From positions 1 to 64,000 of the forward strand of contig CAYILR010000018.1 in assembly GCA_964364175.1 (NCBI GenBank): a stretch of DNA of 64,000 nt, read 5' to 3'. The stretch comes from CAYILR01 sp964364175 (GTDB lineage: Bacteria; Bdellovibrionota; UBA1018). This document shows positions 22,292 through 30,209 of the stretch, piece after piece. The position numbers and the translations under genes were made by a program. The notes below the pieces were generated by a model. The model did not search any database. It had not been told where the DNA came from and saw only the letters and a list, made by a program, of their open reading frames with translations. Each line of letters begins with the position of its first letter. Position 1 is the first letter of the stretch.

Positions 22292-22792
22292 ATGCTGATA
22301 ACCCCTGAAATCGATCTCACCCCCGAATCGGCGCAGAGCCTGGCTCGTTTCGAGCAACTCTTCTGGTCCGGCCGCTTTTTCATGCTCGCGAACGTGGCCA
22401 CGCTGGCGGCTACGGACATTCAGACCCTCTACCGGGCGATGGACCGGGTTGTGTGCGCGGCGTCGATGAGCCGCCTCTGTACATCCCCGGAACCGCTGAC
22501 ACCAGAGGAACGGCTTGCAGCGGCAAAAGCGGCGGCGGCTGAGCTGAAGCTGTTGCTCGAGCAGGCAATGGCGCAGGTGTTGGAGTGGTACGAAGCGCAG
22601 TCGCCAGATGTGCAGGCGGCGTTTCTGGCGCTGTTGGTGAGCCTGCAACAGTGGATGGCGAGCATCGTTGACTCGCTCAGTCCGGAGGCGCAAGCCGTGG
22701 TGGCAAGCGTCAAGGTGTTGGTGGCTGTCCTGTCGGGCGATGTGGCGACTCGGCAGTTGCAGGCGATGGCGCAGAAGCGGCCGCAAGTATGA
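22292..22792 (+). CDS. Helical hypothetical protein (166 aa)
   Basis: GTGGAGACACC precedes the ATG (the typical GGAGACAC site). Almost all helix: a long Ala-rich segment (ERLAAAKAAAAELKLLLEQAMAQVLEWY) then AFLALLVSLQQWM and VVASVKVLVAVLSGD, which could sit on or in a membrane. It starts with a TAAGTGTTGCGC promoter within the head operon, so it may be an accessory (moron-like) gene. Function unknown. Confidence 0.6.
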   Translation: MLITPEIDLTPESAQSLARFEQLFWSGRFFMLANVATLAATDIQTLYRAMDRVVCAASMSRLCTSPEPLTPEERLAAAKAAAAELKLLLEQAMAQVLEWYEAQSPDVQAAFLALLVSLQQWMASIVDSLSPEAQAVVASVKVLVAVLSGDVATRQLQAMAQKRPQV

Positions 22793-22986
22793 AATGGATT
22801 GAACCAGGCTTATTTTGGATTCTGTTGCATAGCGCATGGTATTTGACTGTGTGCTTCTGGAAGCTTTCGTATAGGGCGGAACTGCCTCATGGCAGCGACA
22901 CCACGTCGGTGCAAGCGCTTTATGTATTTGTGCTTATCCTGGGGCTACCATTCCAGAAAGCCATGCAAAAACGCGGATGGAGATGA
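22789..22986 (+). CDS. Small two-span membrane protein (65 aa)
   Basis: ATG overlaps the previous stop region. Two hydrophobic segments, LFWILLHSAWYLTVCFW and ALYVFVLILGLPF, flank a short polar loop. The size fits a class II holin, but the location within the head genes, far from the muramidase, is unusual. Membrane topology is well supported; role is not. Confidence 0.6.
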   Translation: MKWIEPGLFWILLHSAWYLTVCFWKLSYRAELPHGSDTTSVQALYVFVLILGLPFQKAMQKRGWR

Positions 22987-23004
22987 AGCGATAGCATTAG
23001 AAAC

Positions 23005-23021
23005 GACCGCTGAGGGCGGTC
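23005..23021 (+). promoter_or_regulatory. Hairpin upstream of a ribosome site
   Basis: GACCGC-TGAGG-GCGGTC, six pairs, followed by TAGGGAGACACG and ATG 23034. Confidence 0.5.
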
Positions 23022-23033
23022 TAGGGAGACACG

Positions 23034-23780
23034 ATGCAGGTTCCAGACGCGCTCAAAGCAATTGAACGTGACACTAGAGGGGAATTCTCTGTTGTCGATG
23101 ACCGGGTCTATTGGGAGGCACGGTTTGACACGCCAGATGGCGAAGAATGTCATGACGTCGCGTGGGATTTGTACACCAGCGCTGCAGCCCTAATACTTTA
23201 CGCCGGCTATGAGCCCGTGGAGTCAGGCAGTGACAATGACACGACGTGGTGTTTTATTGGGGATGAAGGCAAGGGAGATGCGATGAAAACAGAGAGTGCC
23301 AGCGTGAATACTGCGGGAGATATACCGTGCATCATGCTGCCGATCGAAGTCGAACGGCTTGATGCGCTTGAACAACAATGGCACGGCGCGCGCGTTGTCG
23401 GCCGGTTGTCTTCTGGAGATCTGCTGTTTGAGCACGGCGGGTTTTTGTGGGCGTTCGATAGCCGCGCGCGCGTCCTGCTGCTCGATCCGATTTCGGCCCC
23501 GTCCGCATCTACCGAGATCAAAGCCACCAAGCTCGATCTCCCCTGGCCCGCGCTGAAGTGGCAGGATGTCCCGGGCGGGTGTCTGGTGACGTTCCTCCAG
23601 CTCGTTCGACAGCCCGGCATCATTGGGCAGCCACAGGTCATCCCGGTGGGGACCTCGTTCATCCCGGGCGTGTACCTTGTTCAGGCAAGGGACAAGGAAG
23701 GGGTGGCGGGCGTGTACGCGGTGAAGATCGGCGTGACGCTGGATGAGTTGGGGCTGAAGCGGGTTGAGGAGGGGAACTGA
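23034..23780 (+). CDS. Hypothetical protein, possibly two joined genes (248 aa)
   Basis: Starts after GGGAGACACG. The first 80 residues (FSVVDDRVYWEARFDTPDG; WDLYTSAAALILYAGYEPVE) differ in style from the rest, which begins with a plausible separate start (ATG 23283, MKTESASVNT) and has a beta-rich C-terminal half. No family recognised. Sits between portal-related genes and the gpF-like gene. Confidence 0.55.
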   Translation: MQVPDALKAIERDTRGEFSVVDDRVYWEARFDTPDGEECHDVAWDLYTSAAALILYAGYEPVESGSDNDTTWCFIGDEGKGDAMKTESASVNTAGDIPCIMLPIEVERLDALEQQWHGARVVGRLSSGDLLFEHGGFLWAFDSRARVLLLDPISAPSASTEIKATKLDLPWPALKWQDVPGGCLVTFLQLVRQPGIIGQPQVIPVGTSFIPGVYLVQARDKEGVAGVYAVKIGVTLDELGLKRVEEGN

Positions 23781-24220
23781 TGGATGAGATTTACCGCTCG
23801 GTCGTCAAACGACAGATCCGGCCAATGGCGATGAGCGTCAAGATCCGCCGTCACATTGAGGCGCTTCTCATCGGATGGGCTCAAGCCGATGGCGAATTTC
23901 GAGCGGCCATCCGCGACAAGCGCGCCCCGGGCGGCTACCGTATCGTTGAACGCGCCAAGAAGCGGCAGAAGGTGATAGCCCGGTGCCAGATTTCGGACCT
24001 GCATACAGCGGATGTGGTGTGGACCGATCCCGCGATGAAGCCGCCTCCGTTGCCGTCACCTGTTCAGCAGACGTGTAGCCAGTGCCACGGGGCGAAACTA
24101 CTTCGTGTCTCGTGGCCAGGCGAGGAACGACCCCGCCCGATGACCTGCACGCGCTGTAACGGGTCAGGGGTTGAGTGGGTGAGACCGGAAGAGGAAGAGG
24201 ACGAGTATGGTATGGATTAA
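23780..24220 (+). CDS. DnaJ-type zinc-finger protein (146 aa)
   Basis: ATG overlaps the previous stop. The C-terminal third has CSQCHGAKLLR and, 22 residues later, CTRCNGSG, a pair of CxxCxG motifs as in DnaJ zinc fingers, expected to hold one zinc. The N-terminal part is basic and helical. An acidic tail (EEEEDEYGMD) ends the protein and overlaps the next gene by 14 bases. Perhaps an assembly chaperone; inference only. Confidence 0.6.
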   Translation: MDEIYRSVVKRQIRPMAMSVKIRRHIEALLIGWAQADGEFRAAIRDKRAPGGYRIVERAKKRQKVIARCQISDLHTADVVWTDPAMKPPPLPSPVQQTCSQCHGAKLLRVSWPGEERPRPMTCTRCNGSGVEWVRPEEEEDEYGMD

Positions 24221-24398
24221 CGTGCAAAATCTTGTTACTCGCGATAACGATACGTTTGTGGTGAGCCGGGTGCCTATCCGTGGTGAGATGCTATGGGATA
24301 AAGACCATGACACGACTATGGAGGTTGTTGATGTAATACACGTTCTCGACGTCGACGAAGACAGTGACGATCCAGCAGCGATCGTAAGAGTGAAATAG
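24207..24398 (+). CDS. Small acidic hypothetical protein (63 aa)
   Basis: Overlaps the previous gene. A short beta-rich sequence (NVQNLVTRDNDTFVVSRVP) ends in an acidic stretch (VLDVDEDSDDPAAIV). Codon choice is more AT-rich than neighbours, hinting at recent acquisition. Confidence 0.5.
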   Translation: MVWINVQNLVTRDNDTFVVSRVPIRGEMLWDKDHDTTMEVVDVIHVLDVDEDSDDPAAIVRVK

Positions 24399-24472
24399 TG
24401 GAACGTTTACATGCGGGTTCCAGGGGATACTTACAGCGCATGTATTTGCCCACCGAACCCAGGGAGGTCTTG

Positions 24473-24730
24473 ATGGACCAGGTTAAATTGTCTACCGGTA
24501 GGGCCTTCTACGCCCACGAAGGAATCATCGGTCTGAGCCCGGACGGGTGGGTTTATGAGGGGTACGATGGAGTGGTTCTGAACCCAGAACGGTACGTGAA
24601 TGAGGCTGAGGGGTTTCCTGCGGACCTTACGGATGCGGAGTGTTGTGAACTTGCGGATATGATGATCTTGAGGTGGACGGAGTTTAAGCGCAATCACTCG
24701 TCACAAAAGGACCTCCCAGCGAGGACATGA
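24473..24730 (+). CDS. Small hypothetical protein (85 aa)
   Basis: Start chosen at ATG 24473 behind GGGAGGTC; the frame is open from a GTG at 24398 but without a ribosome site. Contains LSPDGWVYEGYDGVVLNPERYV, then an acidic helix (LTDAECCELADMMIL). Overlaps the gpF-like gene by four bases. Unrecognised. Confidence 0.55.
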   Translation: MDQVKLSTGRAFYAHEGIIGLSPDGWVYEGYDGVVLNPERYVNEAEGFPADLTDAECCELADMMILRWTEFKRNHSSQKDLPART

Positions 24731-25509
24731 TGCCACTACCCCAGCCCGTCCTAAAAGCCTCCGAGCCCGTTCCCTTCTCCGCCGCGATCCAGTGGTTCGG
24801 CCAGCAAGCCCCGTGGATCTCCGGCTCGAGCTGGAACACGATGGCAGGCCTTGCCGCGATGAAGGGGGACCAAGTCTCCGCTGCAACGCTACTCGTCATG
24901 CTCGATGACGTGTTCTCGGAGATGGACAGGGCGGTGAGAGAGGGGCTGCCGTATGGCGACTTCCTGCGTGAGCTCGCCCCGAAACTTGACGCGAGGTGGT
25001 ACCAGGCTGACAGCCCCCGGCTGAAGCTAATCTATCACAACAACATCGGTTCGGCGCTGATGGCCGGGCGGGAAGCGCAACTGAGCGACCCGGACGTGAT
25101 GGAGGCAATGCCCTGGACACTTTTTGACGGGATAGCCGACTTTCGACAGACCGTTTTGATTTGTAAGCCTCGAGACGGGATCATTCTTCCTGCCGATGAC
25201 CCGTGGTGGAAGACGAATTCGCCGCTACTTCACCATGGATGCAGATCCGGCAAGATCAGCCTCGACGAACACGACGCGAAGGAGATGGGCGGCAGAACGA
25301 AGGCATCCAATCTGGCAAGTCTCCCGCCTCCGTCGAAGGGTTGGGGCAAGCCGAACAACTGGCAGGACTGGAAGCCGAAGGGATCCGACTATCACGAGCC
25401 TCTGGCTGACGAGTATTCACGATGGACCCGTGGCCAGGATTACATCAGCCAAAAGGACGAATGGGATGCCAAGGTGAAGGCCTGGATCCCGAAGGGAGAC
25501 ACCAAATGA
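24727..25509 (+). CDS. Minor head protein, Mu gpF-like head morphogenesis protein
   Basis: A 260-residue protein with the core of the phage Mu F/SPP1 gp7 family: RLKLIYHNNIGSALMAGREAQ at about residue 98, the conserved ARG/helix region, followed by ADFRQTVLICKPRDGIILPADDPWW and a HHGCRSG end that usually coordinates metal in these proteins. The family sits near the portal and takes part in head assembly and DNA injection. Located between portal and protease as in Mu. It overlaps the next gene (AAATGA). Confidence 0.75.
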   Translation: MMPLPQPVLKASEPVPFSAAIQWFGQQAPWISGSSWNTMAGLAAMKGDQVSAATLLVMLDDVFSEMDRAVREGLPYGDFLRELAPKLDARWYQADSPRLKLIYHNNIGSALMAGREAQLSDPDVMEAMPWTLFDGIADFRQTVLICKPRDGIILPADDPWWKTNSPLLHHGCRSGKISLDEHDAKEMGGRTKASNLASLPPPSKGWGKPNNWQDWKPKGSDYHEPLADEYSRWTRGQDYISQKDEWDAKVKAWIPKGDTK

Positions 25510-25814
25510 CGACAAAGAACGATGGATCTGAGTTGACAGGCGATCGTTTGCGGCGATTAATCCTTGGCATGCTGCCACAATCGCGCGCGCTTGTAGATGA
25601 TGTGCATCGCCGTGGGCTTCTGTCTTATGCAGACGGGGAGCCTGCTGGATGGATCGAGTCAGCGGTATCGGCGTTGACAATGGACGCCAAGGAAGACCTG
25701 CTGATGCAACTGACGACGGAAGCATTACAGATCAAGCGCGCTCAGGCGGAAGCGCTCGAGCGACAGACGGCTCGAGCTGTGAGACGCGCCAAGGAAGGAC
25801 GGTTGCCACGATGA
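25506..25814 (+). CDS. Small helical hypothetical protein (102 aa)
   Basis: ATGA overlap with the gpF-like gene. Helical throughout, ending in a basic segment (AEALERQTARAVRRAKEGRLPR). Unrecognised; may assist head assembly because of its place in the operon. Confidence 0.55.
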   Translation: MTTKNDGSELTGDRLRRLILGMLPQSRALVDDVHRRGLLSYADGEPAGWIESAVSALTMDAKEDLLMQLTTEALQIKRAQAEALERQTARAVRRAKEGRLPR

Positions 25815-26059
25815 CGACGAAAGAGGATGCGAGTTTAGGATTTCGTCTGGCCGAGGGTCTTGCCACAGGCACAGACGACGATGGGTTGTCGTGGACGTTC
25901 GTCTACATCCTGAAGGCTACGGGGCTCTGTGTGTTCGATTTTGTTCGTACATTGCCGACAGCAGACCCGATGGACGACGATGCAGAAACCAAGATCGATG
26001 AAGAGCCGCCTGAATGGGTGTTGGCCGCGGTCAAGCGCGCCATTGGAGGGAAGCGATGA
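25811..26059 (+). CDS. Small acidic hypothetical protein (82 aa)
   Basis: Overlaps the previous stop by four bases. Starts MTTKEDASLGFRLAEG, has WTFVYILKATGLCVFDFVR and ends in an acidic then helical tail (EEPPEWVLAAVKRAIGG). Its start MTTKE resembles the next gene (MTTKEAATKAG). Function unknown. Confidence 0.5.
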   Translation: MTTKEDASLGFRLAEGLATGTDDDGLSWTFVYILKATGLCVFDFVRTLPTADPMDDDAETKIDEEPPEWVLAAVKRAIGGKR

Positions 26060-26313
26060 CCACAAAAGAAGCCGCCACAAAGGCCGGCGTAACCGAGACC
26101 CTGGTCAAGCGCTGGCTCAAGCGCGGCGACGTGCTCGGCACGAAGACCGGGCGATCATGGGATGTGGACGCTGAAAGCTTACGGGTGTTCCTCGGGAAGC
26201 CGAGGCTGAGGGGGACGCCTCGATGGCGGGATAGGGCTAAAGCCGCCCTCGACGATGCCACGGCTGAAGATATTCATTCTCCGGGGGCTGGAGATCCCCC
26301 GCCTGTCGAATAG
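26056..26313 (+). CDS. MerR/excisionase-like helix-turn-helix protein (85 aa)
   Basis: ATGA overlap. Residues 4-50 match the short winged-helix of excisionases and MerR-type binders: KEAATKAGVTETLVKRWLKR, then GRSWDVDAESLRVFL. The tail (RLRGTPRWRDRAKAALDD) is basic. Likely a DNA-binding regulator. No integrase is present in the window that would pair with an excisionase. Its 3' end overlaps the minus-strand gene by 77 bases. Confidence 0.65.
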   Translation: MTTKEAATKAGVTETLVKRWLKRGDVLGTKTGRSWDVDAESLRVFLGKPRLRGTPRWRDRAKAALDDATAEDIHSPGAGDPPPVE

Positions 26314-26446
26314 CGTCTCGGATGATCTCGTTATAGGTCAATCCGCGCTCGTCTGCCAATTCCATGATCCGCTCTTTTTCCCGCTCTTCCATTCGCACTG
26401 TCACGCGACAGATACGTTTCTCGCCTAACAGCAGTTCCCGTGCCAT
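26237..26446 (-). CDS. Ribbon-helix-helix transcriptional regulator (69 aa)
   Basis: Minus-strand gene ending inside the 3' end of the excisionase-like gene. Two consecutive ATGs; 26446 is four bases from GGAGG, 26449 only one. The core RICRVTVRMEEREKERIMEL, then ADERGLTYNEIIRDAIRQA, is an Arc/CopG/MetJ-type ribbon-helix-helix. It is transcribed away from the protease gene, so it may control the divergent intergenic region and with it the head operon. Family call is firm; targets are inferred. Confidence 0.8.
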   Translation of the reverse strand: MARELLLGEKRICRVTVRMEEREKERIMELADERGLTYNEIIRDAIRQAGDLQPPENEYLQPWHRRGRL

Positions 26447-26567
26447 CATGCCTCCATACCAGCATTTACGTGGCGGTCACGCATAGAATTGCATACCTAA
26501 CTCATCATGTCTAGTGTTGTCTTCAGAAGCGGCCGCGGTGTCTCCCGGTCGCTCTTTTGGAGACACG
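26447..26567. promoter_or_regulatory. Divergent regulatory region with direct repeat and ribosome-site hairpin
   Basis: Holds a GCATA-GAATT-GCATA direct repeat around 26480 (TATGC pair on the other strand), a candidate operator for the adjacent RHH protein. Near the protease gene, GTGTCTCC (26538-26545) pairs with GGAGACAC (26559-26566) over 13 bases, hiding the ribosome site of the ATG at 26568. No strong promoter is evident for either direction. Confidence 0.55.
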
Positions 26568-28298
26568 ATGCCCATCAAGAGCCTATACCTCGAAGCACCC
26601 AATGCCGCGGAGGAACGGGACGGCAAACTTGAGCCCGTTACCCGGTTTCGGCTGTTCAACTTCGGCTCGAACGGGACCACCCAGGGCACGATCAAACTCA
26701 CTGAGGAAAGCGCCGCGAAGGTGATGGCGCGCTACGAAAAGCGCACCAAGGCACGGACGGGCTACCTCGACATGGACTGGTACCACCTGAGCCGCAAGGC
26801 AGACTCCCGGCTTGAGGATCGTCGATCTGCCGGCCGTTGCAAGCTTGAGCTCGTACCGGGCGATGGCGGCGGGATCGACGTGGTCGACATCCTGCCGACG
26901 GCAGAGGCCAAGCAGGCGATCGAGGGAGACTATGTGCGCTCTTATAGTCCGGTCGTCTCCGTGTCGCCGAAGGGCATGCTTCTCGAAATCGTCCAGCTCT
27001 CGCTGACCAACATCCCCGCGATGGACGATGCCGGGCTGCTGGCGGCTGAGGACGGGCTCGACATCGACGAACCATCCGAAGAGCTCGAGTTGAGTGTGAC
27101 CCCGTTCCAAAAGCTCCCCGTCTACGAAGGCGCAACGTGGGACGCGAAAGCGGCTGATGAGCGGTTGCGCCAGTTCCTTTCGTCTGACGGCTCCGGCGAC
27201 ATGGACAAGGTTGACCTCGTCAAGTACCGCAAGGCTTTCGTGTTCTTCGACGGCGCATCCCCTGAAGCGATGAGCCGCTACAAGGGCCAGGTGCTCGACG
27301 TCCAGAACGTCGATGACGGTCCCGAGCTTGTGGTCAGCAAGAAGGCCGTCCAGACGCTCGGTGGCATACTCCAGGGCAGCCGGGGCGGCATCAACGTTTC
27401 CGACGAAGACCGCGAAAAGGGCAAGGCCATACTCTCGCGATACTACAAGCTTTTCAACGCGGTTGCCCCATGGGACCGCGAACAGGAACCAGCGGTTGAG
27501 ACCGCAATGGAGGATTCCCGAATGCCGGATATGCATCCCCGGATTCTGAAACTGGCCGAAATGGGCGGCATGATGGCGCGCATGCAGGCGATCACAGAGG
27601 CCTGCCGCGGTAAGGTCGCTCTCATGGGCTTCACCTCGTGCTACATCGAAGAGTGCTACGACGATTATTGCATTTGCTCGTGTCACGCCTACGAGCCCGT
27701 GCACCGCGAGGCGCTCTATAAGATCCCGTATACCATCGGCGCGGATGGCTCCGTTCAGCTGGGCGAGATGAGCGAGATGGTCAAGGCGTACAAGCCCAAG
27801 TCCGAAGCCGCCGAGACGATGGCCATGCAGGACCGGGAGCACACCGCTCACACCCGACTGCTCGAGCTCACCGAGACCACCGTCACCACTGAGGCGCTGG
27901 TCAAGCTCGAAGCGCTGACCAGGGACGCGGCGGTCAAGCCGGTGCTCGAGGCTCGGGTCCTGGAGCTCGAGGAAGAGCGGTTTCAGGTGGCCCGCGAGTT
28001 CCGGATCGGCCAGGCCAAGCGCGACGGCCGGTGGACGAAGGCCCTCGAAGAGCAGGGGGATCGGTTTGCGACCATGGCGCGGCAGCTTCAGGACGATCCC
28101 GTGAAGGCGCTCGATGCTCACTGGTCTTCCGCCCCCGTGATGGTCGCACCGGGGGGCATGACTCAGCCTCAACCATCTTCGGAGCAGACGATCCAGTTGT
28201 CTGAGGAGGAAGAGTCCACCCTGAAACAGTCAGCGGCGGCGATGGGCCTCAAACTCGAGGATGTCCGGGCGGCGCATATCGCAACGAAGCGTCGGTAA
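26568..28298 (+). CDS. Mu I-like head protease/scaffold protein (576 aa)
   Basis: Start at ATG 26568 after GGAGACACG, the phage's typical site. N-terminal third: RFRLFNFGSNGTTQGTIKLT, then LDMDWYHLSRKAD and AAEDG-flanked LTNIPAM, the pattern of Mu gpI-type proteases. Middle: WDAKAADERLRQFLSSDGSG, VKYRKAFVFFDG, LQGSRGGINV, a module seen in many phage protease/scaffold proteins. A Cys-rich stretch (TSCYIEECYDDYCICSCH) is unusual. The C-terminal 150 residues are coiled-coil and Glu-rich, as in scaffolds. It matures the head and guides capsid assembly. Confidence 0.75.
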   Translation: MPIKSLYLEAPNAAEERDGKLEPVTRFRLFNFGSNGTTQGTIKLTEESAAKVMARYEKRTKARTGYLDMDWYHLSRKADSRLEDRRSAGRCKLELVPGDGGGIDVVDILPTAEAKQAIEGDYVRSYSPVVSVSPKGMLLEIVQLSLTNIPAMDDAGLLAAEDGLDIDEPSEELELSVTPFQKLPVYEGATWDAKAADERLRQFLSSDGSGDMDKVDLVKYRKAFVFFDGASPEAMSRYKGQVLDVQNVDDGPELVVSKKAVQTLGGILQGSRGGINVSDEDREKGKAILSRYYKLFNAVAPWDREQEPAVETAMEDSRMPDMHPRILKLAEMGGMMARMQAITEACRGKVALMGFTSCYIEECYDDYCICSCHAYEPVHREALYKIPYTIGADGSVQLGEMSEMVKAYKPKSEAAETMAMQDREHTAHTRLLELTETTVTTEALVKLEALTRDAAVKPVLEARVLELEEERFQVAREFRIGQAKRDGRWTKALEEQGDRFATMARQLQDDPVKALDAHWSSAPVMVAPGGMTQPQPSSEQTIQLSEEEESTLKQSAAAMGLKLEDVRAAHIATKRR

Positions 28299-28313
28299 AA
28301 CAGTTCAGCAACC

Positions 28314-28326
28314 GGCGCTTTGCGCC
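28314..28326 (+). promoter_or_regulatory. Hairpin upstream of the decoration gene
   Basis: GGCGC-TTT-GCGCC, five pairs, followed by GTGAGGAGTC and ATG 28347. Confidence 0.45.
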
Positions 28327-28346
28327 ACTTGTGAGGAGTCAACGTT

Positions 28347-30155
28347 ATGGCAGCAATCACCTCTGCGATCACCGTGCAAGGCGATCCCAATGGTTCCCCG
28401 AAGTACGGCGGTCGCCTCGATGTAGCGGCAGGGGCCGTGATCTATGTCGGCTCGCTGGTGTTCGTCAATTCCAGCGGCTACGCCGTATCGCTCAGCCCCG
28501 ATCAGAACATGGCCTGCGTCGGGTACTATGACGGCGCGTCCTACCAGGGCAGGGACCTCGACAATACCGCAGGCGCAGCGGGCGATCTGACGGTGGTTCC
28601 CAGAATCGGCGAAATGGACCTGACCAACGGCTCCGCGGGCGACGCGATTTCGGCCGACGACGCGGGCAAGCTGGCCTATGCTTCCGACAACCAGACCGCC
28701 AACCTGACCAGCAACAGCAACGTGCGCTGCCCCATCGGGCCGATCATCGGCATGAACGGCACCAAAGTCCGGGTCGTTGCCGGCCATCCCGGCTCGAAGG
28801 CGATCGGGACGCTCGAGAATGCCAGCGTGACGGCGGCTCCGGTTATCACCACCGTTGCTACCGGTGCTTTCAGCGGAGAGTTTGCGCTGAGCTCGATCGG
28901 TAACGGGATTCTGAAGCACTCTGGAGGCACTCCGGCGACGGCCATTGCCGGCACCGACTACTACGCCCCCGGGTCCACCGATGTGGCCGTGGTCGATGGC
29001 GGTACCGGCGCTTCGAGTGCCGCTGATGCCCGGACCAACCTCGGGCTGGTCATCGGCACCGATGTGCAGGCATATGACGCGGACCTGCTCGCCATCGCCG
29101 CACTCGATGCGACGGCCGGGCTGCTCGCCAAGACCGCGGCCAACACATACGCCAGGCGCTCTGTCGCGGTGTCCGGCGCTGGTCTGAGCGTGGCCAACGG
29201 CGACGGCGCGGCGGCGAATCCCACCCTTTCGCTGGCCGATGACATCCAGGCGCTCGAGGGTATCGCGGGGACCGGTCTGTTGACTCGGACCGGCGCAGGC
29301 ACTGCGGCCGCACGTACCGTCACGGGTACCGCTGGCAGGATCACGGTCAGCAACGGTGACGGTGTGGCAGGGGACCCGACGCTTGATGTCGGAGTGGACA
29401 TCTACCGCGCAGCAGGCACCGACGTGGCTGTCACGGACGGCGGAACCGGCGCAAGTTCGGCTGCCACCGCGCGAGTCAACCTCGGCCTCGAAATCGGCGT
29501 GAACGTCCAGGGCTACGATGCCGAGCTGGCGGCCGTGGCTTCGCTGGCTGGCACCGGTATCATGGCCCACACGGGCGCTGGCACCATGGCTGAGCGGCAG
29601 CTCGTGGCACCCGCTGCGGGTATCACGATCACCAACGATACCGGCGTCTCCGGCAACCCCACATTCGCGCTGGCCAACGACCTGGCGGCATATGAGGGCC
29701 TCGCTGCGAACGGGCTCGTTGCGCGTACCGGTGATGGGAGCGCGTCGGCGCGTACCTTGTCGGCCGGTTCAACCGGCGTGGCCATCACCAACGGCGATGG
29801 TGTCGCGGGCAACCCCACGGTCGACAACCTTTTCGCGCCGATCGGTGTCGCGGATCCGGGAGATGCTGCTGCCATCCCGGTCACCCGGTCTGCAACGATT
29901 GCGATCACCACCGGGGCCGGTGCGGAGACCAACACCCTGGCCATCCCGACGTTCCTCGGTCAAGAGCTCGTGCTGACCATGGACGTCGATGGCGGCGGCA
30001 ATCGTGCCATCACCGCAGCCAGCGCGATCAACGTGGCCGGCAACACGATCATGACCTTTGGCGAGGCGCGCGATACCATCGTTCTCAAGGCGATTCAACT
30101 GGCCGGTGTCCGTGCCTGGGAAGTCATTGCGAACAACGGCGTTGCGCTGACCTAA
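28347..30155 (+). CDS. Head decoration protein with fibre-like repeat region (602 aa)
   Basis: Lies between protease and capsid, where Mu-like phages have a small decoration protein. Residues 1-150 look like that protein (YGGRLDVAAGAVIYVGSLVFV; VRVVAGHPGS). The remaining 450 are fibre-like repeats: GGTGASSAADARTNLG (217) and GGTGASSAATARVNLG (365), each followed by IG.(D/N)VQ.YDA.L, and GDGVAG(D/N)PTL-type turns at about 287, 337, 433 and 485. Such repeats are typical of phage fibres and fold as beta-structures. I infer head fibres or a surface-binding coat. The long repeat region may be an addition to a normal decoration gene. Confidence 0.7.
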   Translation: MAAITSAITVQGDPNGSPKYGGRLDVAAGAVIYVGSLVFVNSSGYAVSLSPDQNMACVGYYDGASYQGRDLDNTAGAAGDLTVVPRIGEMDLTNGSAGDAISADDAGKLAYASDNQTANLTSNSNVRCPIGPIIGMNGTKVRVVAGHPGSKAIGTLENASVTAAPVITTVATGAFSGEFALSSIGNGILKHSGGTPATAIAGTDYYAPGSTDVAVVDGGTGASSAADARTNLGLVIGTDVQAYDADLLAIAALDATAGLLAKTAANTYARRSVAVSGAGLSVANGDGAAANPTLSLADDIQALEGIAGTGLLTRTGAGTAAARTVTGTAGRITVSNGDGVAGDPTLDVGVDIYRAAGTDVAVTDGGTGASSAATARVNLGLEIGVNVQGYDAELAAVASLAGTGIMAHTGAGTMAERQLVAPAAGITITNDTGVSGNPTFALANDLAAYEGLAANGLVARTGDGSASARTLSAGSTGVAITNGDGVAGNPTVDNLFAPIGVADPGDAAAIPVTRSATIAITTGAGAETNTLAIPTFLGQELVLTMDVDGGGNRAITAASAINVAGNTIMTFGEARDTIVLKAIQLAGVRAWEVIANNGVALT

Positions 30156-30180
30156 TCCACGGCTTCAATCGTTCAATGAG

Positions 30181-30194
30181 CGGCTGATGCCGCA
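30181..30194 (+). promoter_or_regulatory. Hairpin upstream of the capsid gene
   Basis: GCGGC-TGAT-GCCGC, five pairs with a four-base loop, four bases before AGGAGG and 16 before ATG 30210. Confidence 0.45.
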
Positions 30195-30209
30195 GCAGGA
30201 GGACTCCAG

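Noticed and set aside
26056..26313. Excisionase implying integration
   Set aside because: The winged-helix resembles excisionases, but no integrase or attachment-site repeat is visible in the window; a plain regulator is the safer call.
26583..28172. 529-codon minus-strand open frame antisense to the protease/scaffold gene
   Set aside because: Same frame-mirroring effect; composition typical of an antisense shadow and it would cover the whole Mu I-like gene.
28305..29570. 421-codon minus-strand open frame antisense to the decoration gene
   Set aside because: Mirrors the repeats of the plus-strand gene, which is far better supported by motifs, ribosome site and position.
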